This document shows, in pieces, positions 35,176 to 46,200 of a DNA stretch of 47,876 nucleotides (positions are counted from its first letter, which is position 1; each line of letters begins with the position of its first letter). A model generated the notes under the pieces. It saw only the letters and a program-made list of their open reading frames with translations, searched no databases and was not told where the DNA came from. The stretch is from the NCBI GenBank assembly GCA_022510505.1, contig JAFLTL010000016.1:1-47876 (forward strand), written 5' to 3'. Both the position numbers and the translations under genes were made by a program. The DNA comes from Muribaculaceae bacterium (GTDB taxonomy: Bacteria > Bacteroidota > Bacteroidia > Bacteroidales > Muribaculaceae).

Positions 35176-35999
35176 TCCCGACTTTCCTTTAGAGTGATTT
35201 CAAACTTGTCGGCATCCCGGTGAACAGGAAATCTCTCCCGAAATTCCTTCAACGAATTCAAATCGAATGTGGCATGTCGGACAAGACTGTTACCATGAAA
35301 CTCCTCTATGACCTGCCCACGAGAGTCGACACCAAAGGATGTCAGATAGGAATAGGTGCCAAATTCATCGATCCCCGAACGGTTAGCAGCAATGAAAATA
35401 GCCTGATTCTCCAAAGCCCTCGCAACAACCAGTTGCTTCCATGCATAGGCTCTTGAGTCGGGCCAATTGGCAGGAACCAGCATCATGTCGTATTTATTAT
35501 CAACATTCCTGACCCACACCGGGAAACGCATCTCATAACACACGGCCAAAGCAATATTCCAGCCGCGGTAATGAATAATAGGACTCTGATGGAGGCCACT
35601 CTTGAAGATTTCATGCTCGGGACTCATCGAAAACAAATGATGTTTGTCATAATAAGTCACCTCGCCACCGTTATCGGGATTAATAAAGAACGACCGGTTA
35701 CGCAAGGAACCGTCATTTTCATCCCGACACAAGAAACTCCCGGCAATGGCAAACTTTCTCTCCAAAGAATAGGATCTTAAACTATCAATAGTTGGTCCAT
35801 CTATATTTTGCGCCAATCTCTCTGCTTCATCATGATTGCTGATGAACCCGGTAGAAAACAATTCGGGAAGAACCAGTACTGAGGTTTCAACCCGAAGTTT
35901 TCTCGTTTGAGCTATCACCGATTCAACGTTCGACTCCGGGCTACCGCTCTTTATGTCGAGCGGTAACATCGAAACCGTCATAGTCGAAAAATCGCCCAC
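35172..35999 (-). CDS. Nitrilase-superfamily amidase (omega-amidase YafV-like)
   Basis: Likely an omega-amidase that hydrolyses alpha-ketoglutaramate or a similar amide. The Glu-Lys-Cys triad of the nitrilase superfamily is visible: Glu46 in LPELFSTGF, Lys119 in YYDKHHLF, and Cys154 in LAVCYEMRFP, with the ANRSG segment further on. The 275-residue frame starts with GTG at 35999; the ATG at 35981 is an alternative that would remove six residues. The gap to the preceding small gene is two nt and the stop overlaps the porT TTG, so the three are one operon. The Phe-Ser-Met-Ser-Pro-Glu-His run after Lys119 fits the YafV group. Confidence 0.9.
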   Translation of the reverse strand: MGDFSTMTVSMLPLDIKSGSPESNVESVIAQTRKLRVETSVLVLPELFSTGFISNHDEAERLAQNIDGPTIDSLRSYSLERKFAIAGSFLCRDENDGSLRNRSFFINPDNGGEVTYYDKHHLFSMSPEHEIFKSGLHQSPIIHYRGWNIALAVCYEMRFPVWVRNVDNKYDMMLVPANWPDSRAYAWKQLVVARALENQAIFIAANRSGIDEFGTYSYLTSFGVDSRGQVIEEFHGNSLVRHATFDLNSLKEFRERFPVHRDADKFEITLKESRD

Positions 36000-36001
36000 G
36001 A

Positions 36002-36352
36002 CTATTCTTTATTCTTTCCGGCCTCCTTTTTAGGAATAGCCTTATTCATTTGAGCAATCAAACTCTCGGCCTCCTTGATGAATAATCCGTCGAGCGAATC
36101 ATAGGCTTTCTTGAAATACTCGCGTTTTGCTTTGCGATATTCGGCACGATTTGCGAAATCGCGCGGAGTCTTATCAAACACAACATTCACCTTAGAAAGT
36201 GTCTCGGTTTGCAATTTTGCAGCCTTAATCACAACTTCGGCCAACGATTTCTCATCGGCTCCTTCTACAAATGTCGATGTTACGACCGATTCACAGGCAA
36301 GGTCCCCACACAGGGCCTTGATATTCTTTTTTAAACGTCTGAGATTTGCCAT
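36002..36352 (-). CDS. Small conserved Bacteroidales hypothetical protein
   Basis: A 116-residue, Lys/Ala/Glu-rich, helical protein with no signal peptide. It begins MANLRRLKKNIKALCGDLACE, resembling a family of small proteins often annotated as hypothetical in Bacteroides. Alternating charged residues suggest a helical bundle. I see no catalytic motif. It lies two nt upstream of the amidase gene, so translation of the two is probably linked. Confidence 0.75.
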   Translation of the reverse strand: MANLRRLKKNIKALCGDLACESVVTSTFVEGADEKSLAEVVIKAAKLQTETLSKVNVVFDKTPRDFANRAEYRKAKREYFKKAYDSLDGLFIKEAESLIAQMNKAIPKKEAGKNKE

Positions 36353-36399
36353 ATTCTTTAATAAGTTAGTTTCTCAAAAGTATATTTTATTTCTGTAAT

Positions 36400-37374
36400 T
36401 TACAAAAAATTCCAAACTCCTACCATACAATACAATATCAAAATGAAGATCATCATATAAGGATTGCCGTGATTGCGACTCGCATAATAATGGGCAATTT
36501 GGAATGATGTCAAGATATTCAGCAAAGGAAAATATTGACCTAACGTATCTGGCGATACAAAACACAACATTAAGGTCACAATCCAAACAAGCGATAAAAA
36601 ACCATTGTAGGTCCTGCGTGCATCGTTATAACCAATCGAAGTAATCATGTCGGCGATTAAAAAAACGATTCCTATTATTCCGGTCAAAACAAACATCAAC
36701 ACTTCATGATGATCCGTGTTCAACAAACTTTTTATGTCTATAATGGAATAATCGGGTATTTTGAGGTCAAAAAACAAGTTCCAGTCTAAACCTGCTATAA
36801 CCCACATTGGAGCCATTATACCAAAAAGTGAGGCGAGAATCGTTCTGAAATTGAATATCTTGACTTGTGCGCAACCGACAAGGAAAATCACAATGAAGTA
36901 AAGGATCTCGACAACCCACAAGGACGTAGTCATCAGCAAACAGAATATTAAAAACACCTTGCGGGTGTCATTTCCTCGACCATATAAGGAAAAGAGCAAA
37001 AGAGTGCACACCGAAATAATCAGGGTCATCAGTGTAGACCCCGAGAAAGATTGGACTCCTCCCGGCATGCTGCCTTGCATTATGAAGAACAGTCCAACGA
37101 AATACCATGTCGTCCTTTTTACAATTTGAAACTGATGGTTTATCATTACGAAGATCAGGGAAATGAGAATCAGGACTGATAAATTGACGGTCAACGACAG
37201 AATTCCGTTGCCAATCAAACCCGATTCGGTTTGAAACAACAAACCAAAGGAGGATTCTTCGAAATTGCTATCAGTATAATAAAAACTGACAATAGCCCAC
37301 AAAAAGACTATTGTCATTAACATAAACGAGAATGAACGAGATTGAAGAAACTTTATCAGTCTTGATTCCGACAT
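36400..37374 (-). CDS. Polytopic membrane protein (DUF6427-like)
   Basis: A 324-residue protein with about nine hydrophobic segments spread along the whole length, no signal peptide, and a short cytoplasmic N terminus. The overall pattern resembles the Bacteroidetes DUF6427 group, which often sits upstream or downstream of purD; the assignment is from memory and tentative. No transport or catalytic motif is visible. It follows purD by 13 nt. Confidence 0.7.
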   Translation of the reverse strand: MSESRLIKFLQSRSFSFMLMTIVFLWAIVSFYYTDSNFEESSFGLLFQTESGLIGNGILSLTVNLSVLILISLIFVMINHQFQIVKRTTWYFVGLFFIMQGSMPGGVQSFSGSTLMTLIISVCTLLLFSLYGRGNDTRKVFLIFCLLMTTSLWVVEILYFIVIFLVGCAQVKIFNFRTILASLFGIMAPMWVIAGLDWNLFFDLKIPDYSIIDIKSLLNTDHHEVLMFVLTGIIGIVFLIADMITSIGYNDARRTYNGFLSLVWIVTLMLCFVSPDTLGQYFPLLNILTSFQIAHYYASRNHGNPYMMIFILILYCMVGVWNFL

Positions 37375-37387
37375 TGAAGGACACTGA

Positions 37388-38656
37388 TCACTTCTTCATG
37401 ACATCTTTGCCTATGTCACTACGGTAAGTCATTCCGTCGAACTTTATCCCAGAAAGCACTTTATAACTTTTGTCGAGCGCCTCCTCCAACTTGTCGCCAA
37501 CTGATGATATGGCAAGTACTCTACCTCCACTCGTCAACAATCCTTCCCGGTCTTTTTTTGTGCCGGCGTGGAATATTATCGACTCTCCGTTTACCTCGGG
37601 CAATTCAATTCTCTTGCCTTTTTCATAAGAGCCGGGATAACCTCCCGAAACAGCTATAACAGTTGCTGCGCTCTTAGGACTTTCCTTTAGCTTGGCATTC
37701 TTCAGATTACCTTTAGCAGCCATCTCCATCAGTTCGACCAGGTCGTTCTCTATCCTAAGCATGACTACCTCGGTCTCAGGATCTCCCATTCTAACGTTAT
37801 ATTCTATAACGTAGGGCTCGCCGTTAACATTGATCAGCCCGAGGAAAATAAATCCCCGATAAACGATGTTTTCCTTTTTTAATCCCTCAACTGTTGGAAT
37901 GATAATTTTCTCTTCGACTTTTTTCATGAATATCTTGTCGGCAAATGGAACGGGACTAACCGCTCCCATTCCACCGGTGTTAAGCCCGGTATCTCCTTCA
38001 CCAACTCTCTTGTAATCCTTCGCCACAGGAAGAACCACATAGTTGCCATTACCATCGCTCAGAACGAAAACCGAGCATTCGATTCCCCTCAGAAATTCTT
38101 CTATGACGACTGTTGCCGATGACTTGCCGAACATTCCATCAAGCATCTCTCGGAAAGTCTTTTTAGCCTCTTCAAGATTTTCAGTGATAATAACGCCCTT
38201 ACCGGCTGCAAGTCCGTCGGCCTTCATAACATACGGACCATTCATCTCATCCAGAAATTTCAGTCCTGCTTCTTCGGTGTTTTTGGTAAACGACTTGTAT
38301 CGGGCCGTTGGTATGTTATGGCGAAACATAAAATCCTTTGCGAAATCCTTGCTGCCCTCCAGCTGGGCACCGGCCTTTGACGGACCTACAACAAGGACCG
38401 CGTCATTCGCAAAATAGTCATAGATTCCGGCGACTAAAGGATCTTCATTTCCAACGACAATCATATCAATCCCGTTGTCTTCAACAAACGACTTGATTCC
38501 CTCGAAATCGAGAGGAGAAAGATCAACGTTTTCTCCGTAAGCTCCCGTCCCACCGTTCCCCGGCGCTATGAAAAGTTCTGAAACTCGTGGACTTTTAACT
38601 ATTTTCCAAGCGAGTGCCGATTCGCGTCCACCGCTTCCCAACAACAAAATCTTCAT
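37388..38656 (-). CDS. purD: Phosphoribosylamine-glycine ligase
   Basis: Second step of purine synthesis: joins glycine to phosphoribosylamine using ATP. The 422-residue protein shows the N-terminal LLGSGGRESALAWK and IAPGNGGT loops, the ATP-grasp middle with PYVMKADGLAAGKGVII, LNTGGMGAVSPVP, and the metal/ATP site YNVRMGDPETEVVM. All are intact and the length is normal. The start ATG overlaps the stop of the upstream RNA methyltransferase gene by 4 nt (ATGA), which indicates coupled translation. Confidence 0.97.
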   Translation of the reverse strand: MKILLLGSGGRESALAWKIVKSPRVSELFIAPGNGGTGAYGENVDLSPLDFEGIKSFVEDNGIDMIVVGNEDPLVAGIYDYFANDAVLVVGPSKAGAQLEGSKDFAKDFMFRHNIPTARYKSFTKNTEEAGLKFLDEMNGPYVMKADGLAAGKGVIITENLEEAKKTFREMLDGMFGKSSATVVIEEFLRGIECSVFVLSDGNGNYVVLPVAKDYKRVGEGDTGLNTGGMGAVSPVPFADKIFMKKVEEKIIIPTVEGLKKENIVYRGFIFLGLINVNGEPYVIEYNVRMGDPETEVVMLRIENDLVELMEMAAKGNLKNAKLKESPKSAATVIAVSGGYPGSYEKGKRIELPEVNGESIIFHAGTKKDREGLLTSGGRVLAISSVGDKLEEALDKSYKVLSGIKFDGMTYRSDIGKDVMKK

Positions 38657-40191
38657 TCGTCGGTTTTATTTTGTTTTGATTGACTTTCTTCTAAATTGCT
38701 CTCATTCGATTTAAACCATTCGGGCCGTTTCTTCCAACCAGCCCTTCGGTCTCTCATAATTGAACCTTCCTGAGGTGGAAGTTTCGGTTGTCGTCCAATG
38801 AACATTCCTCCTATTTCCATTCGAGGCCTTTCGCTTCCGTTTTTTTCTCTGCTTAAACCACGTTTGTCATCACTGCGACGACCCTTCTGTGGACGCGATG
38901 CTCTATCTTCCTGACGATCTCTTTTGACATTATAATTGTCAAAAGCTTTTTTAAACCGCTCTCCGGGAGTGCGACGTCGATCGTTCTTTGCCTGAATCTC
39001 CTTTCGTGATTTAGCGTCTTTTTTGAGCTCTCCACCTGATTTTCTAAAATCTCTTTTAGTTCCCTCGAATATTATATATTCCTGAAGTTTACACTCCAAA
39101 GAACCGTTCAAAAGTGGCAGTTTGATTGACGGAGCCAGTCCTATCTTTGCAAAATGTTCGTCACGATAGCCGATAATCCATGCGTGATATCCCTTAAAAA
39201 CATGCTTTAGTTTAGTCCCTAGCAGAGCATACAAATCATTTAGATGTTCGTAATTCAACCTCTCGCCATATGGCGGATTTGTCACAAGTACTCCATTTGC
39301 CGGTGCTTCATTCCAATCAGATAGTGATTTCACTTCTAATGTGACCATATTATGGACTCGTGCACTCTTAACGTTTCGTTGAGCGATATTGATAGCCTTG
39401 GGCGATATGTCGGATCCTATTATGGGAACTGTTATTTCCTTCTCTTTTGAGTCGTCGTTGTATATATTATCGAAAATCTCGGCATCAAAATCCCTCCATT
39501 TCTCAAATGCAAACTTTGATCGGAAAACACCGGGATTGATGTTGGCAGCAATAAGCGCTGCCTCAATAACGAAAGTTCCTGAACCACACATCGGGTCTAT
39601 AAACGGTTTTTCACCCCGCCAGCCGCTCTTTAGTATGATCCCGGCAGCCAGAACCTCGTTTATCGGAGCATCAGTCTGACTGATTCTATAACCCCTTTTG
39701 TGAAGTGATTCTCCCGAAGAATCAAGAGACAACGTCACTCGATCGCCCGAAATATGAAGATTTATTATAATGTCGGGATCAGAGGTACTGACTCGAGGGC
39801 GTTTGTCGCCATATCTTTCCTTAAACCAATCACATATTGCATCCTTGACACGGTAGGTTGCATATCTTGAATGACTGATTTCTTCGGAATTTGCGACCGT
39901 GTCGACCTGGAACGTCTTGTCGGGTCCCAGAATACTGCTCCAATCAAATTCTTTTGAGCGTTCATAAAGTTCATCGGGTGAATTCGCATAGAATTTATAG
40001 AATGGCTTAAGAACCCTCAAGGCCGTTCGGCAACACATGTTGGCTCGGTAAAGGGTTTCCTTGTCACCCATAAAAGACACCATTCTCAAACCAGGCTCGA
40101 CATCCTCGGCTCCCAATCCCCGAAGTTCTTCGGCCAGTATCTCTTCAAGACCCTGAAAGGTCTTGGCAACCATTTCAAAACGCTCTTTCAT
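38653..40191 (-). CDS. THUMP-domain RNA methyltransferase, RlmL-like
   Basis: A class I S-adenosylmethionine-dependent RNA methyltransferase; E. coli RlmL (the N-terminal half of RlmKL) methylates 23S rRNA G2445. The 512-residue protein has a THUMP domain (~45-155), the SAM-binding motif PMCGSGTFVIEAA (200-212), a DISPKAI motif at 261-267 and the catalytic NPPYGERL (305-312). Residues after ~385 form a Lys/Arg/Ser-rich, probably disordered tail of over 120 residues, as often seen in Bacteroidetes RNA-binding enzymes. It follows sprA after 40 nt and overlaps purD by 4 nt. The precise target base is inferred from the family. Confidence 0.9.
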   Translation of the reverse strand: MKERFEMVAKTFQGLEEILAEELRGLGAEDVEPGLRMVSFMGDKETLYRANMCCRTALRVLKPFYKFYANSPDELYERSKEFDWSSILGPDKTFQVDTVANSEEISHSRYATYRVKDAICDWFKERYGDKRPRVSTSDPDIIINLHISGDRVTLSLDSSGESLHKRGYRISQTDAPINEVLAAGIILKSGWRGEKPFIDPMCGSGTFVIEAALIAANINPGVFRSKFAFEKWRDFDAEIFDNIYNDDSKEKEITVPIIGSDISPKAINIAQRNVKSARVHNMVTLEVKSLSDWNEAPANGVLVTNPPYGERLNYEHLNDLYALLGTKLKHVFKGYHAWIIGYRDEHFAKIGLAPSIKLPLLNGSLECKLQEYIIFEGTKRDFRKSGGELKKDAKSRKEIQAKNDRRRTPGERFKKAFDNYNVKRDRQEDRASRPQKGRRSDDKRGLSREKNGSERPRMEIGGMFIGRQPKLPPQEGSIMRDRRAGWKKRPEWFKSNESNLEESQSKQNKTDE

Positions 40192-40231
40192 TTATTTCGA
40201 TTTGAATTAGCACAAAGATAATAAATGCTCT

Positions 40232-43200
40232 TTATCTCGACAAGGACAAATTAAACAACAAACCAAACGATGTGTTGGTAGTCGGATAAGAAGCCGCTGT
40301 CACTAACGGGGTGTTGACCTGATGATCAAAATACGCACCTATTGTAAACCTCTTCGAAAGAATATAATTTGCGGTCAGATTCACGCCCAGGGTTCGCGTC
40401 CCCGACGTAGGTTGTGTATAGGCTGTTTCAATCCTTCTTATCAAAGCCTGAGTATCTTGCCATGAAAACTCGGCATTCAAGGTCAAGTCATTAGATACCC
40501 CGGTTTGTTTCCCCTTTAGTTTGAGGAAACTGTTAAATCCTATTATCTTATAACCGGCTCCGATTACAATGCCACGGGTGGTTGCCTCTATTATCTGTCC
40601 CGATGAACTGTTAAGCGTCAGGGTTCTTTGGTCACGCCATTCGATGTTACCGCTTATGTCATTAGAAAAGGTAACATTGACACCAATTAATGGCGCAAAT
40701 CTCTCGGTTATAGCAACCGAGGAAATATTATAAGGAGAAGATGGCACCGGAGCACCCGTCAGTTCATCCTGAATAAATCCCAAGTCGGCTGAGGCAACCC
40801 CGGCACTTTGCCAGTTCATGAATGAGGAATAAGACCCGATTGTGTAGGTACATTGATAAGCATGAGTCAAAGTCAGCAACTTGAATATATTGCTCAAATT
40901 GCCAATATTTAAAAGGCCGTCATAGGTCACCCTCCAATTGGGAAGAGCATATTTAAATGACGGGAATGGCGACAAGTTGACACTCTCGGGGCTATATCCC
41001 GAATAAGCAGCGATGAAAGCCGGAATCAAAACGTCGGAGCTTGTAGCAGGAATCTCACCTATCATCGGGTTGAACAACTGTCCGGCATAAGCCGTTCCTT
41101 CAAGAAATCCCTTTGAGGGATACACCGTCCCGTTATATTGTCCCTGAACACGTTGAGCCACTATGGGAATATATTCCAGGAATTTTTCAAAGGCCGAACT
41201 CCTGTAGCCATTTCCTGCCGATGAACTCCTCAATGCCGATGCCAAAGCCCAGTGGGTTTTTGTATAACTGCCTCCCATCGACGACGGCATGTGGGCAAAC
41301 ATAAATTGTATTTGACTCGTGCGATTCTCTGTACGATTGCTGGTCAGGACTATCCTGAGTCCTTTAATCGGTTCCAGGCCGATTTCGATATTCATCTCGT
41401 TGGCTCTCGACCAAAGCGCCGGAGAGGTTTGACCGTTATCGGTTATCAGCCACCCTCTACTTTTGGCCTTATCGATATAATCCTCACTGATAAAGCCAAA
41501 TGCAAAATCAAGCCCGGGCGACAAAGGCCCATATCTGACACTCTGACCGAATATGTCGCCAATGTCGTTGGCAAACAAGGGTAATGAAAGCGACCGGTTG
41601 TTTCGATACCTTATAGAAATGTTTCTAACACTCATCGCAACCCTTGCTGAATAGTCGGCAATATTCTTCCAAAGACTCTTGTCATTTGCCAGAATCTCGG
41701 TAACCGTGACTTTCAACGGAACAGGAACAGTGTCCCGGTCATTTTTTGAACGATAGGTCACTCCAACTTCGTTATTACTGTTTATGCTCGTGTTGACTCT
41801 GACAGGTTTACCCTCTTCATCGGTCACTGATATTCTCACCCTCTTTGTCCTTAGACTGTGGCGCACTTTAATAGTGGAATCGGGCCTTACTGTATAGGTT
41901 CGCTCGACTTTTCTCGCCTTTTTTGACTGACTTCGGTTCCTCTGCGAAGGATTAAACCGTTCATTCACACTTTTCAAATAAGGAATCTTATTATATAGAC
42001 CCTCGAAGTTTATCCTACCCTCAGCGTTCCAAGTTCCTTGTGAAGCAATTGAGTTCCCAGTCGAAATGAAATTTACTGTTGTTCCTCGATCCCACGAATA
42101 AAGCGAATTATAGGAACCTTGGGCCGAAATGAAGTCAAGAACCGGAATTCGGTTGAAGGGGGCCCGATAGGTGGCATTGAAGGATTGATTGAAAGCCCAT
42201 GGGGTACCCAAGTGCAGAATAGACTTCCAAACAGTGTCTTTCCAGGCTTTATACTCGTCGGGGAAAAGTTTTTTATTCACAGCTCCAACCGTTTCTTCGA
42301 TCCTTGCTGTCGTGTTGGAACTATAACTGAAACTTAACTGTCTGGTCAAGTTCCATGAAATGTTGAACTGGCGGTCCCAAAGAAAGTTTTTGCTCACCGA
42401 CACCGGCAACTGGAACATTTCGTCGATTGCCGAGCGCTCCTGTTGTTCGTAGTAATATCTCGTCATCGTTGTTAAAAACGAAATATTTGCAGGCACATAG
42501 CAGAACTCCCATTCCTTTAAAAATCTGAGGTTCGGACTCTCACTTCCCAAACTTGAGAACGGCCTGAAATATTTTGGATTTGGGGAGTAGTTATAGGACA
42601 GAGAACCACGATAATCGTTAGTGTTTTCATATTGGGTTGTCGGGCTGATAAACGACTGTTTGTTAAACGAAAAACTGATTGTAAAATTAGCCGGATCCCA
42701 TGGCATCGGCTCAGCGCTCCTGACACCGAAATTTAATCCGGAAATACTGAAAGCTCGAGATTCGGAACGTTCGACTGCCCTCGACTTGATTGAGTCCTTC
42801 TGCTCTTTAGTCGACACGGCATCCAAAGCATCTTTCAATAATACGTCCTGGTCGAGAGGATTATATTTCGGCGTGATCTTCTCGTTAGACATCGAATAAT
42901 AAATGGGCGCTCTCAACTTTGCCCCCTGAGGAAAAAAACGTCCCAAATCACTTTGCACCGACAAGGATAACTGGCTGTAATCATCCATTCGACGTTCATT
43001 CAAACTTTGGTCGACATTTCCGAACCCGGCAGTCTCCCGATGAACACCAACATTCAATGTGGCTACGTCCGATACTGCTAGGTTGACATTAGCTTTTGCA
43101 GCCCAGCCTCCACTTTCGTTGAAATCGGTCACTTTTAGCTCATTGATCCAAACAGTTCCACCCTGAGGCATGGAACTGCCATTCTGCACACCAATCACTA

Positions 43201-46200
43201 TCACTCTGACATCGCTCAACGAAGGATTTCCCAACACACCAATAAGTCTGGTTCCATCACTCGGATCTGGATTGGTATAAAGGGTCGAATACGATACATC
43301 TCCATCCGACATTGCCCGTTTGTTCCTCTCACTTTTCAGATCAACAAGGTTCTGCAAATTCAAATTCATGAAATTCTCAAGAGGCCAAACCAGATATCGG
43401 TCACTGGGCAAATTGTTATTATAGCTTCCAGGGGGAGTAAGCATCAGCGGTATTTCATATTGATAATAATTGTTCTTGGAATCGCTACCCATCCTGACTA
43501 CCAGTGCCAGATCACCCGATTGCAAATCGGTTGGATTGTCAATCCAAGCTTCGGCATGGATCCACATCTGCAATTTGCTATAGTTTCTCAAATCCAACTG
43601 AGTGTTACGATATATTCCTCTTGCGCTTCCAGGCTCCAAACCTGTCACTTTTAACGACAAGGATTGTTCGTTCAACTGGGTTATCTGAGACTGCGAAGGG
43701 TCAATTATACGAGTTACGCCTGGGGGCAAAACGTAATTGACCGGTTCCCTCGAAGCATTCTCTTCAATATTGACAACCGAAACATCCATCTCACCGTCGG
43801 GAGTCATTTGACCTTTTGAATTCAGGTCATAGCTGAATTCCCTCCATTCTCCTCTGACAAGTTCAAGTGTACCGAATCGCAAATGTGTGACATTCCTGAA
43901 CCCCGTTAGAAACATACGGGCAAAACGAATGGTCGTGAAGTCTTGAATAGAACCCACTTTCTTCTGCCAGGAGTTCAACGGGATCTTGAACTGATACCAC
44001 TCTACCTCAACATTCTCTCCATCACGTGTGTGAACCAACGACACTTGTTTGTCGGTTATAAAGTTCTTTCCAACGACGAAATCTTCGGGGCGAATCGACA
44101 CTTTATACTGGAAATATCTTTCGTACTCATTGAGCGTGTTGTCCTGATTGATGTCCTCTACATCGGGAGTGTTACGCGATGACTGATACATTGGATCTCC
44201 TGTCAGTTCGGCTGTCAGAGAGTTTCCTTCGACACCGTTATAATGCTTATATCTTTCCAGGATTGACAGTCGTTGAGCGTCATAGTCCTCTCCCCTGAAA
44301 AAATGATAGTTGTCTCCTGCCGGATCATTAAAGGGTGAAAACTGGTCTTGTTCCAACCTGGCAATAGTCGTCGACGAAAGTCGTCGACGAAGCTGTTCAA
44401 GATATTCTCCATAAGTTGGAAAGCCATACTCGTCTACGTTAATCAGACCGTCGAGTCCGACATCCTGAACTGCACGGGCTGTCGTCGCATTGTCGAAGGA
44501 ATAGGTCAGCGAAGCCTGCTTGGACACTCGTCCCCACACTGTCTCGGTCAGATAGGTATCTACACCGTCGACAGGAATGCCGTTCTCATAGGATTTCATG
44601 CCATCCTTAAGGATGTCCTCGCTTATATCGCCGAAGTTGAAATAAAGGTCGCCACCCTCATAGTTGGGATTCTCGGGATCAAGGAACGGACTCATAAGCC
44701 AGAATTGCAGATATTCGATGTTGCTCTGCTCAAAGTTGGTCATTTCCATCTTCCTCATGATTCCTCCCCAACGTTTCTCGGGATTCAGAAGGTTAAAATC
44801 GGAGTCGATATCGACAGCGTCGACATTATAGGGACCTCTCTCTGTAGGATAGAACGATAGGTTGAGAGTTTGAATGATCGACGACTCACCATAGGAAAGC
44901 TCTCTTCCCGGAAATATCTCTCGCGATGTGACCTCCCTGACATAGGGATTCGACAATTGCTTGAGGTCACTCTTTATATACCCGGGGCAAAGCGTCGAGT
45001 TTCTCGCGGTGAACATCCTGTCGATATAGTTCCAGGCCAACAAAGCTCGGTTCTTTCCATAGTCGACGTTATTGCTCAGAGCCGCCTCGGGGAACAATGC
45101 TCCCGGACCCTGTTCATAGGGTGTCGACGCCAATTGCCAGGCATATGGCGAACGAAGGTCGATGCCTGTTTGCGACTCTTCGAAATCGTCGATATAAGAC
45201 GATCCTTTAGCCGATCCTTCTTTTTGTCCGTGTGGAATAAGTTGAGCAAACTCGGCGTTGACCGAAAGCGCCGACGGGGCAGTCGCGTTTACCGTTGGAA
45301 TCTTGTTTAAGAGGTTTGTTAGCCACATGAACTGCTTGTTATAACTTAGATTCAGTCCCCACATGGTGTTGTTGATTACCTCGTCGCCAATGTTTACTTT
45401 CTCGGTCAAAGCTTTTTCCGAGAAGTGCAGGATCGTACCTCCGATGTTGAAATTGCGACTCAGCTCATACTGCAGGTCAAGTCCAAGCAATGTCTTCCTT
45501 TGAGTCGAATATAGTGCCTGGTTCTCAAGTGTGACTGATATGTTCTGACCTGAATCAATTATGCTTTGGTTTGTGATGGTCACCACACCCATCGAATAGT
45601 CCACAGTATAGTCGACATTTTCAGTCAAGACCGTCGACCCGGCTGTGACGACGACTGAACCACGGGGCACATTGATAGCATTAAGTCTGATCTGTGATCC
45701 GGAACTCGACTGATATTCACCTGTCAAGAAAAATTTGTTCTTATCACTGAACTGTGCGGCCACCGTATAGGTCGAGTCATACAATTCCTTATAGACATAC
45801 TTTTCGGCAGTTGCAGGGTCCCCGATCTTGTATTCAAGATACTCACCAAAAGGTTCTACCACAGGGAAAATGATTTTACCCGTCGATGCCATGATGGTAT
45901 AACCCTCGATAAAGTCGAAAAAACCGTCGGGATTACCCAAGGAATTGCTATCGAGTTTATCGAGACTGATTACTTGAAGTAGTGTCTCATGGCTCATCCA
46001 TGGGATAGGCAGATAGGGAAGTTTGATGCCGGTTGAGTCGCTCAAATATTTTATCTGCAACTTAAAATTTGACTCATTGATGGAATAGGCCCCAAGCGAA
46101 TAGATGTTTTTCATCATCAGTTTCCACATTGGGAATTTCGTGGAGATAGTAGTAGCTCGTAACATTTTCACAAACAGAGCATCATCGGTAGTTGTGATGT

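Noticed and set aside
44348-44860. 170-codon plus-strand frame opposite sprA
   Set aside because: It is the longest shadow in the block, but no motif is seen and codon pattern follows the sprA frame.
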